Below are positions 24,703-32,853 of a DNA stretch of 49,026 nt, piece by piece; within the stretch, counting starts at the first letter, position 1; each line of letters begins with the position of its first letter. Below the pieces are notes generated by a model. The model was not told the origin of the DNA. It did no database searches and was given only the letters and a program-made list of their open reading frames with translations. Source of the DNA: a virus; the IMG/VR virus record IMGVR_UViG_3300045738_000853, positions 1 through 49,026 of that record; one strand, written 5' to 3'. The translations under genes and the position numbers were made by a program.

Positions 24703-25049
24703 TTTGTACCTTTCTCTATATACTTTTTCTTTTGCTCGGAAGTCATCTTACGAATCTGTCTGGGACTTGCTGGCCCACTTCCCAAAGAAGACTGCTCTTT
24801 TTTAGAACTCTCTTTTCTCTTGCCCTCTTTGTCTCCTAATTCATATCTACCCATTTTTTCGGTATTTCTTTCGGCCTGATGCCCCACCGTTTGCGGCTCA
24901 CCTTTTATGAACACCATGGGCGTACCGATAACTCTTTTTAGCTTTGTTTTTTTGCAGGAAGGGCACTTGCGTTTTGTTTTGTCCTTCATTGGTTGGACTA
25001 TTTCAAAAGAGTGTCCGCAACCCGAACAAGCGTACTCATACGTTGGCAT
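24699..25049 (-). CDS. FmdB-family zinc ribbon protein
   Basis: A 116-residue protein. MPTYEYACSGCGHSFEIVQP followed by KRKCPSCKK is the diagnostic FmdB ribbon, with two CxxC pairs binding zinc. The remaining 70 residues are charged and low complexity (KEGKRKESSKKEQ), probably disordered. FmdB domains are often called regulatory, but the biochemical role is unknown. In phages they may bind nucleic acid or the host polymerase. Confidence 0.8.
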   Translation of the reverse strand: MPTYEYACSGCGHSFEIVQPMKDKTKRKCPSCKKTKLKRVIGTPMVFIKGEPQTVGHQAERNTEKMGRYELGDKEGKRKESSKKEQSSLGSGPASPRQIRKMTSEQKKKYIEKGTK

Positions 25050-25368
25050 CTTCGTTCCTGTATTCTACAAAGCCCGCATAGTTTTCTGGTCTTTCCAACA
25101 TGTGGGCTAGCTGTTGTATTGCTTCATCTAACGCCGCTTTCTCTCTGCTGTTTCTGTAGCTTATTACATACTCGCAGATTTCTCTCAGGTCTAACAGGTT
25201 CTGAGAAAGAATGACAACAATATTGCCTTCGATGAGATTGTCGGTTTTTCCGATAGCCAAAACCTTTTCAAGCTGGGGTCTTGGCATAATCTTAACTTGT
25301 TTAAGGTTGACAACATTGTCAAAAATATTTTTGCGTTTCCCGAAAATGCGTTTGATAAAGTCAAGCAT
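25036..25368 (-). CDS. Unknown small protein
   Basis: A 110-residue protein beginning MLDFIKRIFGKRKN, a short amphipathic basic helix, followed by a mixed alpha/beta body. The frame is open to a TTG at 25386, but the ATG at 25368 has TAGG six bases upstream and follows the membrane-protein stop by seven bases. The N-terminal helix might touch a membrane. No function is recognised. Confidence 0.55.
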   Translation of the reverse strand: MLDFIKRIFGKRKNIFDNVVNLKQVKIMPRPQLEKVLAIGKTDNLIEGNIVVILSQNLLDLREICEYVISYRNSREKAALDEAIQQLAHMLERPENYAGFVEYRNEDANV

Positions 25369-25375
25369 ATTTAGC

Positions 25376-25711
25376 CTACACAACAAAATAAGTTAAGTAC
25401 GCAAACAGCAGCATCTGGCCCAAGAATATAGATGTATTTATTATCCAAGAAATTTTTCTGTAGTTATGATACAAAACGGTGATGCACCCGAGGGCAAATA
25501 TAGTCCCGAACATTTTAATCCCCGCAAACGCAGGAACTCCACGCTTAGCGATAACATATCGAGCCATGGGGTTTTTTTCTAGTTCGTATAGATAATCCCC
25601 ATTTAATACAGACAAATACACGTCGTATGATGATACAAAACCTATAAGTACCCACATGGCACAAAATACCCATGTAGATGTAGGATATCTATTAATCGTA
25701 TTCAGGACCAT
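25376..25711 (-). CDS. Small three-helix membrane protein
   Basis: A 111-residue hydrophobic protein with about three transmembrane segments (residues 14-32, 60-80 and 90-110). A conserved-looking loop (YLYELEKNPMARYVI) lies between the first two helices, like DUF5658-type membrane proteins. It overlaps phoH by 20 bases. A role in the envelope, such as superinfection exclusion or holin-like activity, is possible but unproved. Confidence 0.6.
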   Translation of the reverse strand: MVLNTINRYPTSTWVFCAMWVLIGFVSSYDVYLSVLNGDYLYELEKNPMARYVIAKRGVPAFAGIKMFGTIFALGCITVLYHNYRKISWIINTSIFLGQMLLFAYLTYFVV

Positions 25712-26363
25712 CCAGACACGCTAGTATTGTAGATATGAGCTTGTTTCTTATAATATCCTTGCGTTCTAATTCGGAGATTCCAATCCCCTGAATTCCATCC
25801 AGTTTGTCCATACATTTATCAAGAGCACCTCTCATTTTAAATGGGAGGTCTGATTGTTGTATGTCGCCATTGATAACAGCCTTGGATTCCCTACCAGTTC
25901 TAGTTATAAACATCTTGATTTGCTCAAAAGTGGCGTTTTGGGCTTCATCAAGAATCATAAAAGACCTATGAAAGTTTCTTCCTCTCATATATTCTAAGGG
26001 GCATACTTCTATTATACCCGCAGAACGCATTTTGTTTATGTCTTCCTCTTTAAAATAACGACCCATTTCTTCTAATACGGGTACTAGATAGGGGTGTATT
26101 TTTTCAGCAAAGCTTCCCGGTAGATAGCCCAGACCTTTGCCAGATTCAACAACGGGTCTTGTGATGACTATCTTTTCTACTTTGTTATCCCGCAGATATT
26201 CACAAGCCAGACCAACTGCCACAGCGGTCTTGCCGCTTCCAGCCGGTCCACTACAAATGGTAATGTCGTTCTCAGACATGGCGCGGATATAATCCGCTTG
26301 ATTTTTCGTTTTTGGGGTTAGCCTTTTGGGGCTATTATTTTTGGGGCGTTTTCTTCTACTCAT
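25692..26363 (-). CDS. phoH: PhoH-like P-loop ATPase
   Basis: A 223-residue PhoH-family protein. ICSGPAGSGKTAVAVGLA is the Walker A loop, VITRPVVESGKGLGYLPG the family block, FMILDEAQNATFEQIKM Walker B, and INGDIQQSDLP the sensor. Length matches the single-domain form. PhoH genes are common in phages, where an RNA helicase or nuclease-associated role has been proposed. It follows the dUTPase stop by three bases. Confidence 0.9.
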   Translation of the reverse strand: MSRRKRPKNNSPKRLTPKTKNQADYIRAMSENDITICSGPAGSGKTAVAVGLACEYLRDNKVEKIVITRPVVESGKGLGYLPGSFAEKIHPYLVPVLEEMGRYFKEEDINKMRSAGIIEVCPLEYMRGRNFHRSFMILDEAQNATFEQIKMFITRTGRESKAVINGDIQQSDLPFKMRGALDKCMDKLDGIQGIGISELERKDIIRNKLISTILACLDGPEYD

Positions 26364-26366
26364 ATA

Positions 26367-26846
26367 TTAACGACCAGAGCTACCAAATCCTCCAGAACCT
26401 CTGTCGGTATCGTCTAGCTCTAGCACCTTTCTAATGAAAAAGTTATCTACTTTTTGAATTAAAAGTTGAGCTATCCGGTCGCCTTCCAAAAGTTCCACGA
26501 TATCATTACTTGAGTTGTATAGACAGACTTTAACCTCTCCTCTGTATTCAGCGTCAATCACCCCGGCAAAAACATCTATGCCTTGCTTTACAGCTAGACC
26601 AGAGCGGGGCCAAATAAGCCCCACATGGCCGTTGGGTATTGCTACAGCAATATCAGTGCCAATAAGTTCTCTTGATTCTGGGTCAATTGAAACGCTTTCA
26701 GAAGCGTATAAATCGAACCCAGCATCAAAGCGATTCGCCTTAGATGGCAGCGTTGCCTTGTCCGATAATAATTTAACCTGTAGTGAACCCTCCTCGTCCG
26801 CAAATGCCATGCTGTCTTCCTCCGCACACTGTGTCATAAAAAACAT
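26367..26846 (-). CDS. dut: dUTP diphosphatase
   Basis: A 159-residue trimeric dUTPase. Motifs appear in order: DAGFDLYAS (I), WPRSGLAVKQG (II, Ser-Gly), GVIDAEYRGEVKV (III, catalytic Asp), GDRIAQLLIQK (IV) and RGSGGFGSSGR (V, P-loop-like arm). It removes dUTP and supplies dUMP to ThyX. AGGTG five bases upstream supports the ATG at 26846, giving a short extra N-terminus. Confidence 0.93.
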   Translation of the reverse strand: MFFMTQCAEEDSMAFADEEGSLQVKLLSDKATLPSKANRFDAGFDLYASESVSIDPESRELIGTDIAVAIPNGHVGLIWPRSGLAVKQGIDVFAGVIDAEYRGEVKVCLYNSSNDIVELLEGDRIAQLLIQKVDNFFIRKVLELDDTDRGSGGFGSSGR

Positions 26847-26859
26847 TTACACACCTATC

Positions 26860-29043
26860 CTAGATAATCTCGCACACACCCCCAGAACAAGCCAACTCCT
26901 GTTCCGGCGTGGTGTTGTCATGTTCCTCTACACAAAGAGTGTAATCTACAGAACTGTAGGACCGCTTGATATCTACCCACTCTTTCCAATTATATACGTC
27001 TTTCATGCAGTATGAAAGCTTTTTAATATCCCCATCCATATACTTGTCAGCAAATTTTTGACATCGTTTTGCCCAAGTCTTTTTCCCGTTTCCTTTTACC
27101 TTGTCACCAAGACCAAGCAAGGATTCGCAAGCGGCCCAAAGATTATCTTCCCAAAGATTGAGGGCTACTTCAATTAACCCGCTGACAAACACGGCCCCAT
27201 CTCCATAATGAGACACCATTTCGCTAGGAAGGTAGACCGTTGTAAATGGAGCTTGGGGATAGTCCTTATCTCCACTGACGGGAAGAAGAGAAACTCCACA
27301 AAAGTATTTTCTGTTCTTGTAGATAAACTTTTCTACATCTTCCCATTCTTCCGGTTTAACATTGATTGTATTTGACACGTTGTGTTGAAGAAAATCCTTC
27401 GCACACAGTGATTCAGTTCTTCCTGTCATTACCCAGTTTTGCTGAGTAAGCTTAACGCAACCAAGTAGGTCTGTAGCGTTTACTTTATTTTTAAGCTTGG
27501 CTCCATCAGGCACTTCTATGCAAAAAGAAACAACATCATCGCTATCATTAGCAGACCAGACCGATTCTTCACACGCCCGTGGATTCGTTTTTTTGAAGTG
27601 CTGATAGATGTCCTCCAGCTTATTAGCTTGTACACGTCTAATATAGCGCTTGGCATGATGAGGATGAATGCCGCTGCTAGTACCAAGAATGCAACTAGCA
27701 GTTCCTTCAGGCTTAACGCAAGTAGTTCTAGCTGCTGGATTAATTCCGATTTTTGCAGCAAACTCTTTATTCGTTCTCTTAACAACTCTAGCGCCCTCCT
27801 TCTGAACAGCCGGGTCTAAGCAAAGCTCATGCTGTTCCATGATTCCGGTCATAGAGACGCCCAGCAAGGCTTCTCTTTTGAAGATTCTTTCACTTACTTC
27901 GCCCAGATACGGAAGGGTGGTGAAGCCAGCCTGAAGGGTTCCTATAATTGAAGCGGCCCGACAGGACTCGAAGAACTCTTCTTTTGTTTTTACTTTTGCG
28001 CAGTTAATGGTACTAAGATTACACGCTTGCCATCCGGTCTTGCCAGTTTCTTTGTCAACGGGGTAGAGTCCAATCTCTACACAGGGATTAACGATAAGCT
28101 CTGTAGAATCTGACCAGACAAATCCCGGCTCTCCAAACTCTTTGACTGATTGCATTAGATTAGAGAACTGTTCAGGAGTGGTCTTATCACGAAGTAGGAG
28201 AGCAGAATTATTAGAACGGCCACGTTGAGGATTATCGTGAAACCAATTACCAGTCTTTGCCAGTGCCATCTTTTCATCATCTGGTGAAAAAAGACAAATC
28301 GTAGCACTCCTACGCACACCGCCAGAAATAACAGCGTCAGCAGCGTGCATAACAACGTCGTATACATCTATAGGTCTCAGCTTTCTAACCGAAAATAACG
28401 CATCCTTCAGCGCTTTATCTAAAACTTTCTTAATGTTCGTCAGGGCTTTTTTCAGAGGCTCCGGGCCGGGAGCTTTGCCCGAACTTGAGCTTAGATAGGA
28501 ACCGGCTGGTCTGATTTCTGAGAAGTCAAAGTTTACGGTCTTCCCTGTGTATTCAGAGAACAGTTCGCAATCTTCAAAATAACTACTAATCAAAACGCCA
28601 ACGGCGTCAGACCACCCTTCTATTGTGTCGGGAATAGTAAATTTCTTTGTCCCGTTTTTTATATGAACGAAGTTTGGTAATTTATCTACATGGTGCTTCT
28701 GCACCGAAAAGCCTACACCGCAACCGCAAAGAAGAAGATACATGCATTCTTGAAAAAATCTTGGTCTATCAACATACGACGCAATGCAGTTATACACTCT
28801 GGCGTGATGTTTAAAGATGGGCTTGCCACCAAACTGTAGCGCCCTCTGAGAACCTAAGATACGTTTTTTATACATTAGGTCATACGCCCAATCAATATCC
28901 CCGTTGACCTCGGGATATTGTTCGTGCATCATTTCCCTAACGCGAGTAACAGATTCTTTCCAAGTTTCTCTTCTTTTCTTTTCGGGAATCCATCTAGCGT
29001 ATTTGCTAACAAATGCATAATTTTGTAGTTCTGTGACTGACAT
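26860..29043 (-). CDS. nrdJ: Adenosylcobalamin-dependent ribonucleotide reductase, class II
   Basis: A 727-residue monomeric class II reductase similar to the Lactobacillus-type ribonucleoside-triphosphate reductase. NPCVEIGLYPV and WQACNLSTINC carry the thiyl-radical and redox cysteines, GRSNNSALL and GGVRRSATICLFSPDD bind substrate, and the C-terminal ACSGGVCEII is the shuttle cysteine pair. It makes dNTPs without oxygen or iron but needs B12 from the host. No intein is seen. A possible promoter lies about 50 bases upstream, within the SNase gene. Confidence 0.92.
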   Translation of the reverse strand: MSVTELQNYAFVSKYARWIPEKKRRETWKESVTRVREMMHEQYPEVNGDIDWAYDLMYKKRILGSQRALQFGGKPIFKHHARVYNCIASYVDRPRFFQECMYLLLCGCGVGFSVQKHHVDKLPNFVHIKNGTKKFTIPDTIEGWSDAVGVLISSYFEDCELFSEYTGKTVNFDFSEIRPAGSYLSSSSGKAPGPEPLKKALTNIKKVLDKALKDALFSVRKLRPIDVYDVVMHAADAVISGGVRRSATICLFSPDDEKMALAKTGNWFHDNPQRGRSNNSALLLRDKTTPEQFSNLMQSVKEFGEPGFVWSDSTELIVNPCVEIGLYPVDKETGKTGWQACNLSTINCAKVKTKEEFFESCRAASIIGTLQAGFTTLPYLGEVSERIFKREALLGVSMTGIMEQHELCLDPAVQKEGARVVKRTNKEFAAKIGINPAARTTCVKPEGTASCILGTSSGIHPHHAKRYIRRVQANKLEDIYQHFKKTNPRACEESVWSANDSDDVVSFCIEVPDGAKLKNKVNATDLLGCVKLTQQNWVMTGRTESLCAKDFLQHNVSNTINVKPEEWEDVEKFIYKNRKYFCGVSLLPVSGDKDYPQAPFTTVYLPSEMVSHYGDGAVFVSGLIEVALNLWEDNLWAACESLLGLGDKVKGNGKKTWAKRCQKFADKYMDGDIKKLSYCMKDVYNWKEWVDIKRSYSSVDYTLCVEEHDNTTPEQELACSGGVCEII

Positions 29044-29054
29044 CGTATATGTTT

Positions 29055-29417
29055 CTATCCGTTTTTGGTCTCGGTAGCTAGACCTTCCCTAATCATTATA
29101 GCCGAGAAATCCTCTCCGTCAAGGAAGACTCTGCCCACGGCGCGACCAAAGGTGAACACATCTTTTATCTCCCCCTCTGGGTCGGCAGGTATATGAACAA
29201 TAACTTCTTGATTCATCAGCTTGTCTTCTGCAAAGCTTTTGGCTTTTAGCCCTCTCACTTTTTCTTCCTTGTCCCTAGTTCGTGTTTCTGGCGCCCAACA
29301 ATCTTCCAGTCTAATTCGCATGCGTCTTTCGATTAGAACATCAACAGTATCTCCGTCGATGACCCGTATTATTTTAGCTTTAGTGGTAAAGCCCTGTGGG
29401 GGTTCTTTTATGGCCAT
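29055..29417 (-). CDS. Thermonuclease-fold (SNase-like) nuclease
   Basis: A 120-residue OB-fold nuclease of the staphylococcal family. IRVIDGDTVDVLI is the metal-binding strand, RIRLEDCWAPETR holds the catalytic Arg and Glu, and TFGRAVGRVFLDG the second Arg. There is no signal peptide, so it acts inside the infected cell, perhaps degrading host DNA or processing nucleic acids. The main residues are kept, so it should be active. It is separated from upstream genes by a terminator. Confidence 0.85.
   Translation of the reverse strand: MAIKEPPQGFTTKAKIIRVIDGDTVDVLIERRMRIRLEDCWAPETRTRDKEEKVRGLKAKSFAEDKLMNQEVIVHIPADPEGEIKDVFTFGRAVGRVFLDGEDFSAIMIREGLATETKNG
29095..29122 (-). promoter_or_regulatory. 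Candidate promoter for the ribonucleotide reductase
   Basis: TTGACG (29117-29122), 16 bases, then TATAAT (29095-29100) on the minus strand, inside the end of the SNase coding region. One -35 mismatch and a 16-base spacer make it weaker than the two consensus promoters. It would start a message roughly 45 bases ahead of the reductase ATG. Confidence 0.4.
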
Positions 29418-29430
29418 CTCTCTGGATACC

Positions 29431-29467
29431 TTATAAAAAAGGCCCGTAGCGGTTTGAGCTACGGACC
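29431..29467 (-). terminator. Rho-independent terminator
   Basis: On the minus strand a 10-bp stem (arms 29458-29467 and 29441-29450, one G-U pair) with a seven-base loop is followed by six T residues (29435-29440). It would end transcripts coming from the dCMP deaminase side, just before the SNase gene. Confidence 0.9.
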
Positions 29468-29684
29468 TGTAATTTTTAAGAACGACACTGGAAACTAATC
29501 AAGCACAGCATGGTAACGCTCACGTCTATCGGTGTAGTTTAGTTCATTATGATTACAAATAATGCTTGATGCTCGCAGGCTGGCTGGATAAGTGTCGCTC
29601 TAGCTCTTGTAGAGGGGGCAGCTTTGTGCGCCGTCGTTTAGAACTCTATTAAAATCCAGCAATAGATATACACTATATTTCTCG
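29468..29684 (-). ncRNA. Candidate structured non-coding RNA
   Basis: There is no open reading frame in this 217-base gap, yet it folds well by eye on the minus strand and ends directly at a terminator. A 10-bp long-range helix pairs 29591-29600 with 29480-29489. Inside it an 8-bp helix pairs 29563-29570 with 29498-29505. Ahead of it are small hairpins, one with a 5-bp stem and 7-base loop (29596-29612 area). The sequence fits no tRNA, tmRNA or cobalamin riboswitch that I know. It may be a free small RNA or a long 3' UTR of the deaminase message. Confidence 0.4.
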
Positions 29685-30182
29685 CTAACTCGAAGAACTT
29701 TTCAGACTGCTGACCAGTTGATTTAGGTGCGACAGGTCAGGTTCAATAAAGTTAACTTCAAGGCCATTCTTAGATAAGAATTCATAAGCTATGCGGTCTT
29801 CTTCAGCTTGACCATGAGCTTTAGACCCCTTTGGTACATACCACTCACGAATGCCATTTTGCCATAACAACTTCGCGCAGGTGGCGCATGGCAGATGTGT
29901 GATGTAAGCCGAATACCAATCGACCTGCTTAACAATCAGGTTGCTTACAGCATTAGCCTCTGCGTGAACCATAAACGGGTACTTTCCCGGTCGAGTCGTG
30001 GGGAGGGAACTGTCATCCACGCCGCTGGGAAATCCGTTATACCCAACTCCAACAACCGCATGTTGGCTATTAACTATAACGCAACCAACTTGGGTCTGTG
30101 AGTCGTGGCTTCTTGTAGAAACGTAGTGAGCAAGTCCAATAAAATAATCGTGCCAAGAGGGCCTATTTTGTCGAAGGTTCAT
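29685..30182 (-). CDS. dCMP deaminase
   Basis: A 165-residue zinc deaminase. HAEANAV gives the zinc His and catalytic Glu, and LPCATCAKLLWQNG the two zinc cysteines. GYNGFPSGVDDSSLP matches the substrate loop of T4-type dCMP deaminases. It converts dCMP to dUMP for ThyX. The C-terminus ends in a serine run. It overlaps a small basic reading frame by 20 bases at its start. Confidence 0.92.
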   Translation of the reverse strand: MNLRQNRPSWHDYFIGLAHYVSTRSHDSQTQVGCVIVNSQHAVVGVGYNGFPSGVDDSSLPTTRPGKYPFMVHAEANAVSNLIVKQVDWYSAYITHLPCATCAKLLWQNGIREWYVPKGSKAHGQAEEDRIAYEFLSKNGLEVNFIEPDLSHLNQLVSSLKSSSS

Positions 30183-30267
30183 AGTTTCGTTTCTTATCCC
30201 TGTTCCGTCTCTCGTTCTTTAGACGCTTCTTGTCTCGCTTACTCTTTTTTCTGATAGTTTTTCCCAT
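30163..30267 (-). CDS. Tiny basic peptide
   Basis: A 34-residue frame from an ATG one base after the upstream stop to a TAG inside the deaminase gene. More than half the residues are Lys or Arg (KKSKRDKKRLKNERRNRDKK). No ribosome site is visible, so it would rely on coupled translation. It could be a nucleic-acid-binding peptide or chance; composition and tight spacing are the only support. Confidence 0.35.
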   Translation of the reverse strand: MGKTIRKKSKRDKKRLKNERRNRDKKRNYEPSTK

Positions 30268-30268
30268 T

Positions 30269-30775
30269 TTAAAAAGCCACAGCCGTTAAATATCTATAAG
30301 CACGAACACTAAACGAATACTTTTTTGTCAATTTAGACATAACTAAATACCAACCCCCATCTTCCATATTAACTTCCGATATCTTCGTAGGAACTCTGGT
30401 TATACAAAGGTCATATGTTTCTTCTGCGCCGTCCGCGCTGTCGATGTTTTTTCTTTTTAGCTCCTGAATAATTCCGTCATCAAACTTCTTGTAGACATAT
30501 CTACCCCTAAATCCCAACAGCTTGCAGGTAAATTCCATATGGCTAGCCGGGTCTTTCGATTTGTCAATTTCAATTATGCTGTTAAGGTCTGACACCACCA
30601 CTCCAGAGCGGTCATATAGGGTTTTAAGAAAATAGGCATCTTCTATAAGTTTATTCTTGTGTTCGTCTGGTATGTTGAGAGGACCACCAGTTTTCCCTTT
30701 ATACATATGGCTCAATATTCTTTCAAAAGGCTCCTGCCAATCCTTTAAGTCTTCTCTCTGTATAACTCTGTTCAT
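30269..30775 (-). CDS. Unknown protein
   Basis: A 168-residue mixed alpha/beta protein with no recognised domain or membrane segment. It begins MNRVIQREDLKDWQEPFERI and ends in a hydrophobic strand. Its stop is one base from the tiny basic peptide, and its ATG overlaps the stop of the beta-propeller-like gene. Function is unknown. Confidence 0.55.
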   Translation of the reverse strand: MNRVIQREDLKDWQEPFERILSHMYKGKTGGPLNIPDEHKNKLIEDAYFLKTLYDRSGVVVSDLNSIIEIDKSKDPASHMEFTCKLLGFRGRYVYKKFDDGIIQELKRKNIDSADGAEETYDLCITRVPTKISEVNMEDGGWYLVMSKLTKKYSFSVRAYRYLTAVAF

Positions 30776-31686
30776 TATGGCTCCAGTATTTCTAATCCGT
30801 GAATACAGTGACGCATATCTTCTTCTAAACTAATTTCCTTCTCAAACTTTTTTGTTTTCATGTCAAACATAAGAACTCTAGCCGGTGAAGAGCCTAAAAA
30901 GATATAGTTATCTAATCTAGCCAGCCCCCTGTTCCAATTGTTTTCGGCTATGTCGTCAGCATAATATTTAACTGATTTAGAACGGGGGACATCAACGGTC
31001 TTACAAATTGAGTTTCTAACAACCCCTAATTTATTCCAGCCCGTTAAGTTGATTAGACTAAAATCATCGTATTCATAGAAATTATGTTGGAAGCTTTTAG
31101 CGTTTTGAATTATGGGCATTGACTCAATGACATTCATGGTGTCAAAGTCATATAGGTGTGTGATTAATCCACTGATTACCAGTCTATCGGAAAAGGAGGA
31201 AATCGAATTAATATGGAAGTTGTCGTTTTCCTGAACTTTAGACACATCTGTCAGATGTTTACCCGTAAGAATTTTGTAATCACTTTGGCTTTCACCCAAT
31301 ATTTGATAGACGCTAATGATATTAAAGTCTAGGTCTACCTGCACTACACAATCTATTGCTGTAGAGGTGACCCAAATAGAACCTGCGAAAAAGCATATTT
31401 CGTGAATTGAACGAAAAGTCTCGCGGTCTTCAAGCTTTCTGACTACTTCGAAAGTTTCTTTGTCTAGCTCGATGAGGCTAGTGGCGCTGGCAACGATAAT
31501 TCTATCGTCGAGGACGCATATTCCTCTAAGGCCGCGCTCGCCACCCCGTTCGTTGTCGTTGACGAAATGCTCGTCATAGGGGGCGTAATGAATTACGCGC
31601 TCTTCTTCTGCGTCGATAATATAAAGCCCACCGTGGTTAGAACCATGTTCAGCAGCCCTAACCACGGTGGTACAGATAATCTTCAT
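30775..31686 (-). CDS. Beta-propeller-like protein
   Basis: A 303-residue protein made of repeated short strands (RGICVLDDRIIVASATSLIE, EICFFAGSIWVTSTAIDCVV, RLVISGLITHLYDFD, ARLDNYIFLGSSPARVLMFD). It looks like a six- or seven-bladed propeller of the TIGR03032/DUF4915 kind. FHINSI and HGLEIL fit that family's His motifs. No signal peptide is present. The role may be binding or a lyase-type reaction; such proteins also occur near glycan genes. Its early codons contain a 13-bp perfect inverted repeat. The ribosome site AAGGA is unusually close to the ATG. Confidence 0.6.
   Translation of the reverse strand: MKIICTTVVRAAEHGSNHGGLYIIDAEEERVIHYAPYDEHFVNDNERGGERGLRGICVLDDRIIVASATSLIELDKETFEVVRKLEDRETFRSIHEICFFAGSIWVTSTAIDCVVQVDLDFNIISVYQILGESQSDYKILTGKHLTDVSKVQENDNFHINSISSFSDRLVISGLITHLYDFDTMNVIESMPIIQNAKSFQHNFYEYDDFSLINLTGWNKLGVVRNSICKTVDVPRSKSVKYYADDIAENNWNRGLARLDNYIFLGSSPARVLMFDMKTKKFEKEISLEEDMRHCIHGLEILEP
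31628..31670. repeat. Perfect 13-bp inverted repeat in coding sequence
   Basis: CCACCGTGGTTAG (31628-31640) and CTAACCACGGTGG (31658-31670) are exact reverse complements with a 17-base loop. They lie within codons 6-20 of the beta-propeller-like gene. The message would form a strong hairpin soon after the start codon, which could slow translation or mark a protein-binding site. No T run follows, so it is not a terminator. Confidence 0.85.
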
Positions 31687-31694
31687 TCCTTAAC

Positions 31695-31874
31695 CTATGC
31701 CGCTCTAAGGCTATCTCCAACAATCCAAGCGCCGCCAAGAAGAACCATATGGTTAACTTGTTCGGGTGAAAGGCCAATGCCGAAAACGTCGAATACTACA
31801 AATACGACGCCGCCAACAGCGACCCAGAATCTGCGTGATGAGAATAGACCAGATAGTTTACTTATGTTTGGCAT
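31695..31874 (-). CDS. Small membrane protein, holin-like
   Basis: A 59-residue protein starting MPNISKLSGLFSSRRFWVAV, then a hydrophobic helix (about 17-33) and a second one near the end (LLGGAWIVGDSLRAA). This layout, with a short basic N-terminus and two helices, is frequent in phage holin-like proteins. It starts within the protease gene (17-base overlap) and ends eight bases before the propeller gene. Function in lysis is inferred from size and topology only. Confidence 0.65.
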   Translation of the reverse strand: MPNISKLSGLFSSRRFWVAVGGVVFVVFDVFGIGLSPEQVNHMVLLGGAWIVGDSLRAA

Positions 31875-32835
31875 CGTTGTTACCTCTATGTAAATTATGT
31901 TCGAATAGTGTTGGAAACTTCACAGAATGCTTTGTGAGCTTGGTTCCTTCACTTGGTTTAGCCTCCCCTCCTTCTATCGGTAAAGACAGAACCTCCTTTA
32001 GCGTAGGGGTAGGCGCCATTTCATCAACCGCCCATAGAATTCCCTCCTTCTTTGCATATTTCCTGATGCGTCTGACGGGTACTATAAGATTGAAGGTCTC
32101 TCCAGCGCCCCTGACCAGCATTCCAACGTATTGTCCTGCGTTCTTTCCCGACCTCTCCGATAGAAAAACGCCGCCGCCGCTCGACCCCGGAAAGGCCGTG
32201 ACTGTTGTTTGGTCAAAGACTACACCATCGCCAGTACCCAAGTCAAGAACTCTTCCTATCTGAGATATTATACCCCTCGTCAGGCTGTTCGAGCCAGTTT
32301 GTCCGAGTAAACTGCCGCAGTGATATAATTCAGTGCCGATAGCTACCGGCTTGCCACCGTCATTGTAGAAGGTGGCAGACTTGTCAATAAAGCCCTTCTT
32401 CCTAACCATCAAGAGAGCCAAGTCTTCGCCGTTTTCAGAATCGCTATATTTAATAACCTTGGCTTCCATCTTGACCTCGCCAACGCGACGGCCATCTTCG
32501 ACTAACTCCTGAACGATTTGAGCATCCCTAAATTCAACAATCTTAATTGTTCTACCATCCTTGATTACTGTTCTAACAGACCTTAAATTATCGATTACAT
32601 GTGCTGCTGTCCAGATAAAATTGACCTTTACTGTGAGGGGCTTGCCCGTGGGGTTCGAGGCTACAGGTAGGGTTCGTGTAATAATTACTCCAGAACCCTC
32701 ACCGTCGCCGCTCTTAACCGTTACAGAAATATCTTGTAAAAGCTGAGAAACCTCTTTTACAGACTTGTCTTCTGCTGAAATATATGTGGGCAGGGACAAA
32801 ATGGCAGCGGCCATTAAAGCGATTAGAAACTTCAT
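31858..32835 (-). CDS. Secreted trypsin-like serine protease
   Basis: A 325-residue protein. Residues 1-21 (MKFLIALMAAAILSLPTYIS plus Ala) are a signal peptide. The chymotrypsin-fold triad is complete: IWTAAHVIDN (His), GEDLALLMVRK (Asp) and FPGSSGGGVF (Ser). It resembles HtrA/trypsin-like peptidases without a PDZ domain. The ATG at 32835 has GGAAGG nine bases upstream. It would act in the periplasm or outside the cell, which is unusual for a phage enzyme, and it stands beside a second such protease. Confidence 0.85.
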   Translation of the reverse strand: MKFLIALMAAAILSLPTYISAEDKSVKEVSQLLQDISVTVKSGDGEGSGVIITRTLPVASNPTGKPLTVKVNFIWTAAHVIDNLRSVRTVIKDGRTIKIVEFRDAQIVQELVEDGRRVGEVKMEAKVIKYSDSENGEDLALLMVRKKGFIDKSATFYNDGGKPVAIGTELYHCGSLLGQTGSNSLTRGIISQIGRVLDLGTGDGVVFDQTTVTAFPGSSGGGVFLSERSGKNAGQYVGMLVRGAGETFNLIVPVRRIRKYAKKEGILWAVDEMAPTPTLKEVLSLPIEGGEAKPSEGTKLTKHSVKFPTLFEHNLHRGNNDAKHK

Positions 32836-32853
32836 CGTAGGCATCCTTCCTTT

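Noticed and set aside
29441-29467. tRNA T-arm-like sequence
   Set aside because: GGTTTGAGCT on the plus strand looks faintly like a T loop, but it is the loop side of a terminator hairpin and no cloverleaf can be drawn around it.
29418-29684. Cobalamin riboswitch controlling the B12-dependent reductase
   Set aside because: I looked for the B12 box and the surrounding conserved core on the minus strand and did not find them. The gap also ends at a terminator before the SNase gene rather than next to the reductase.
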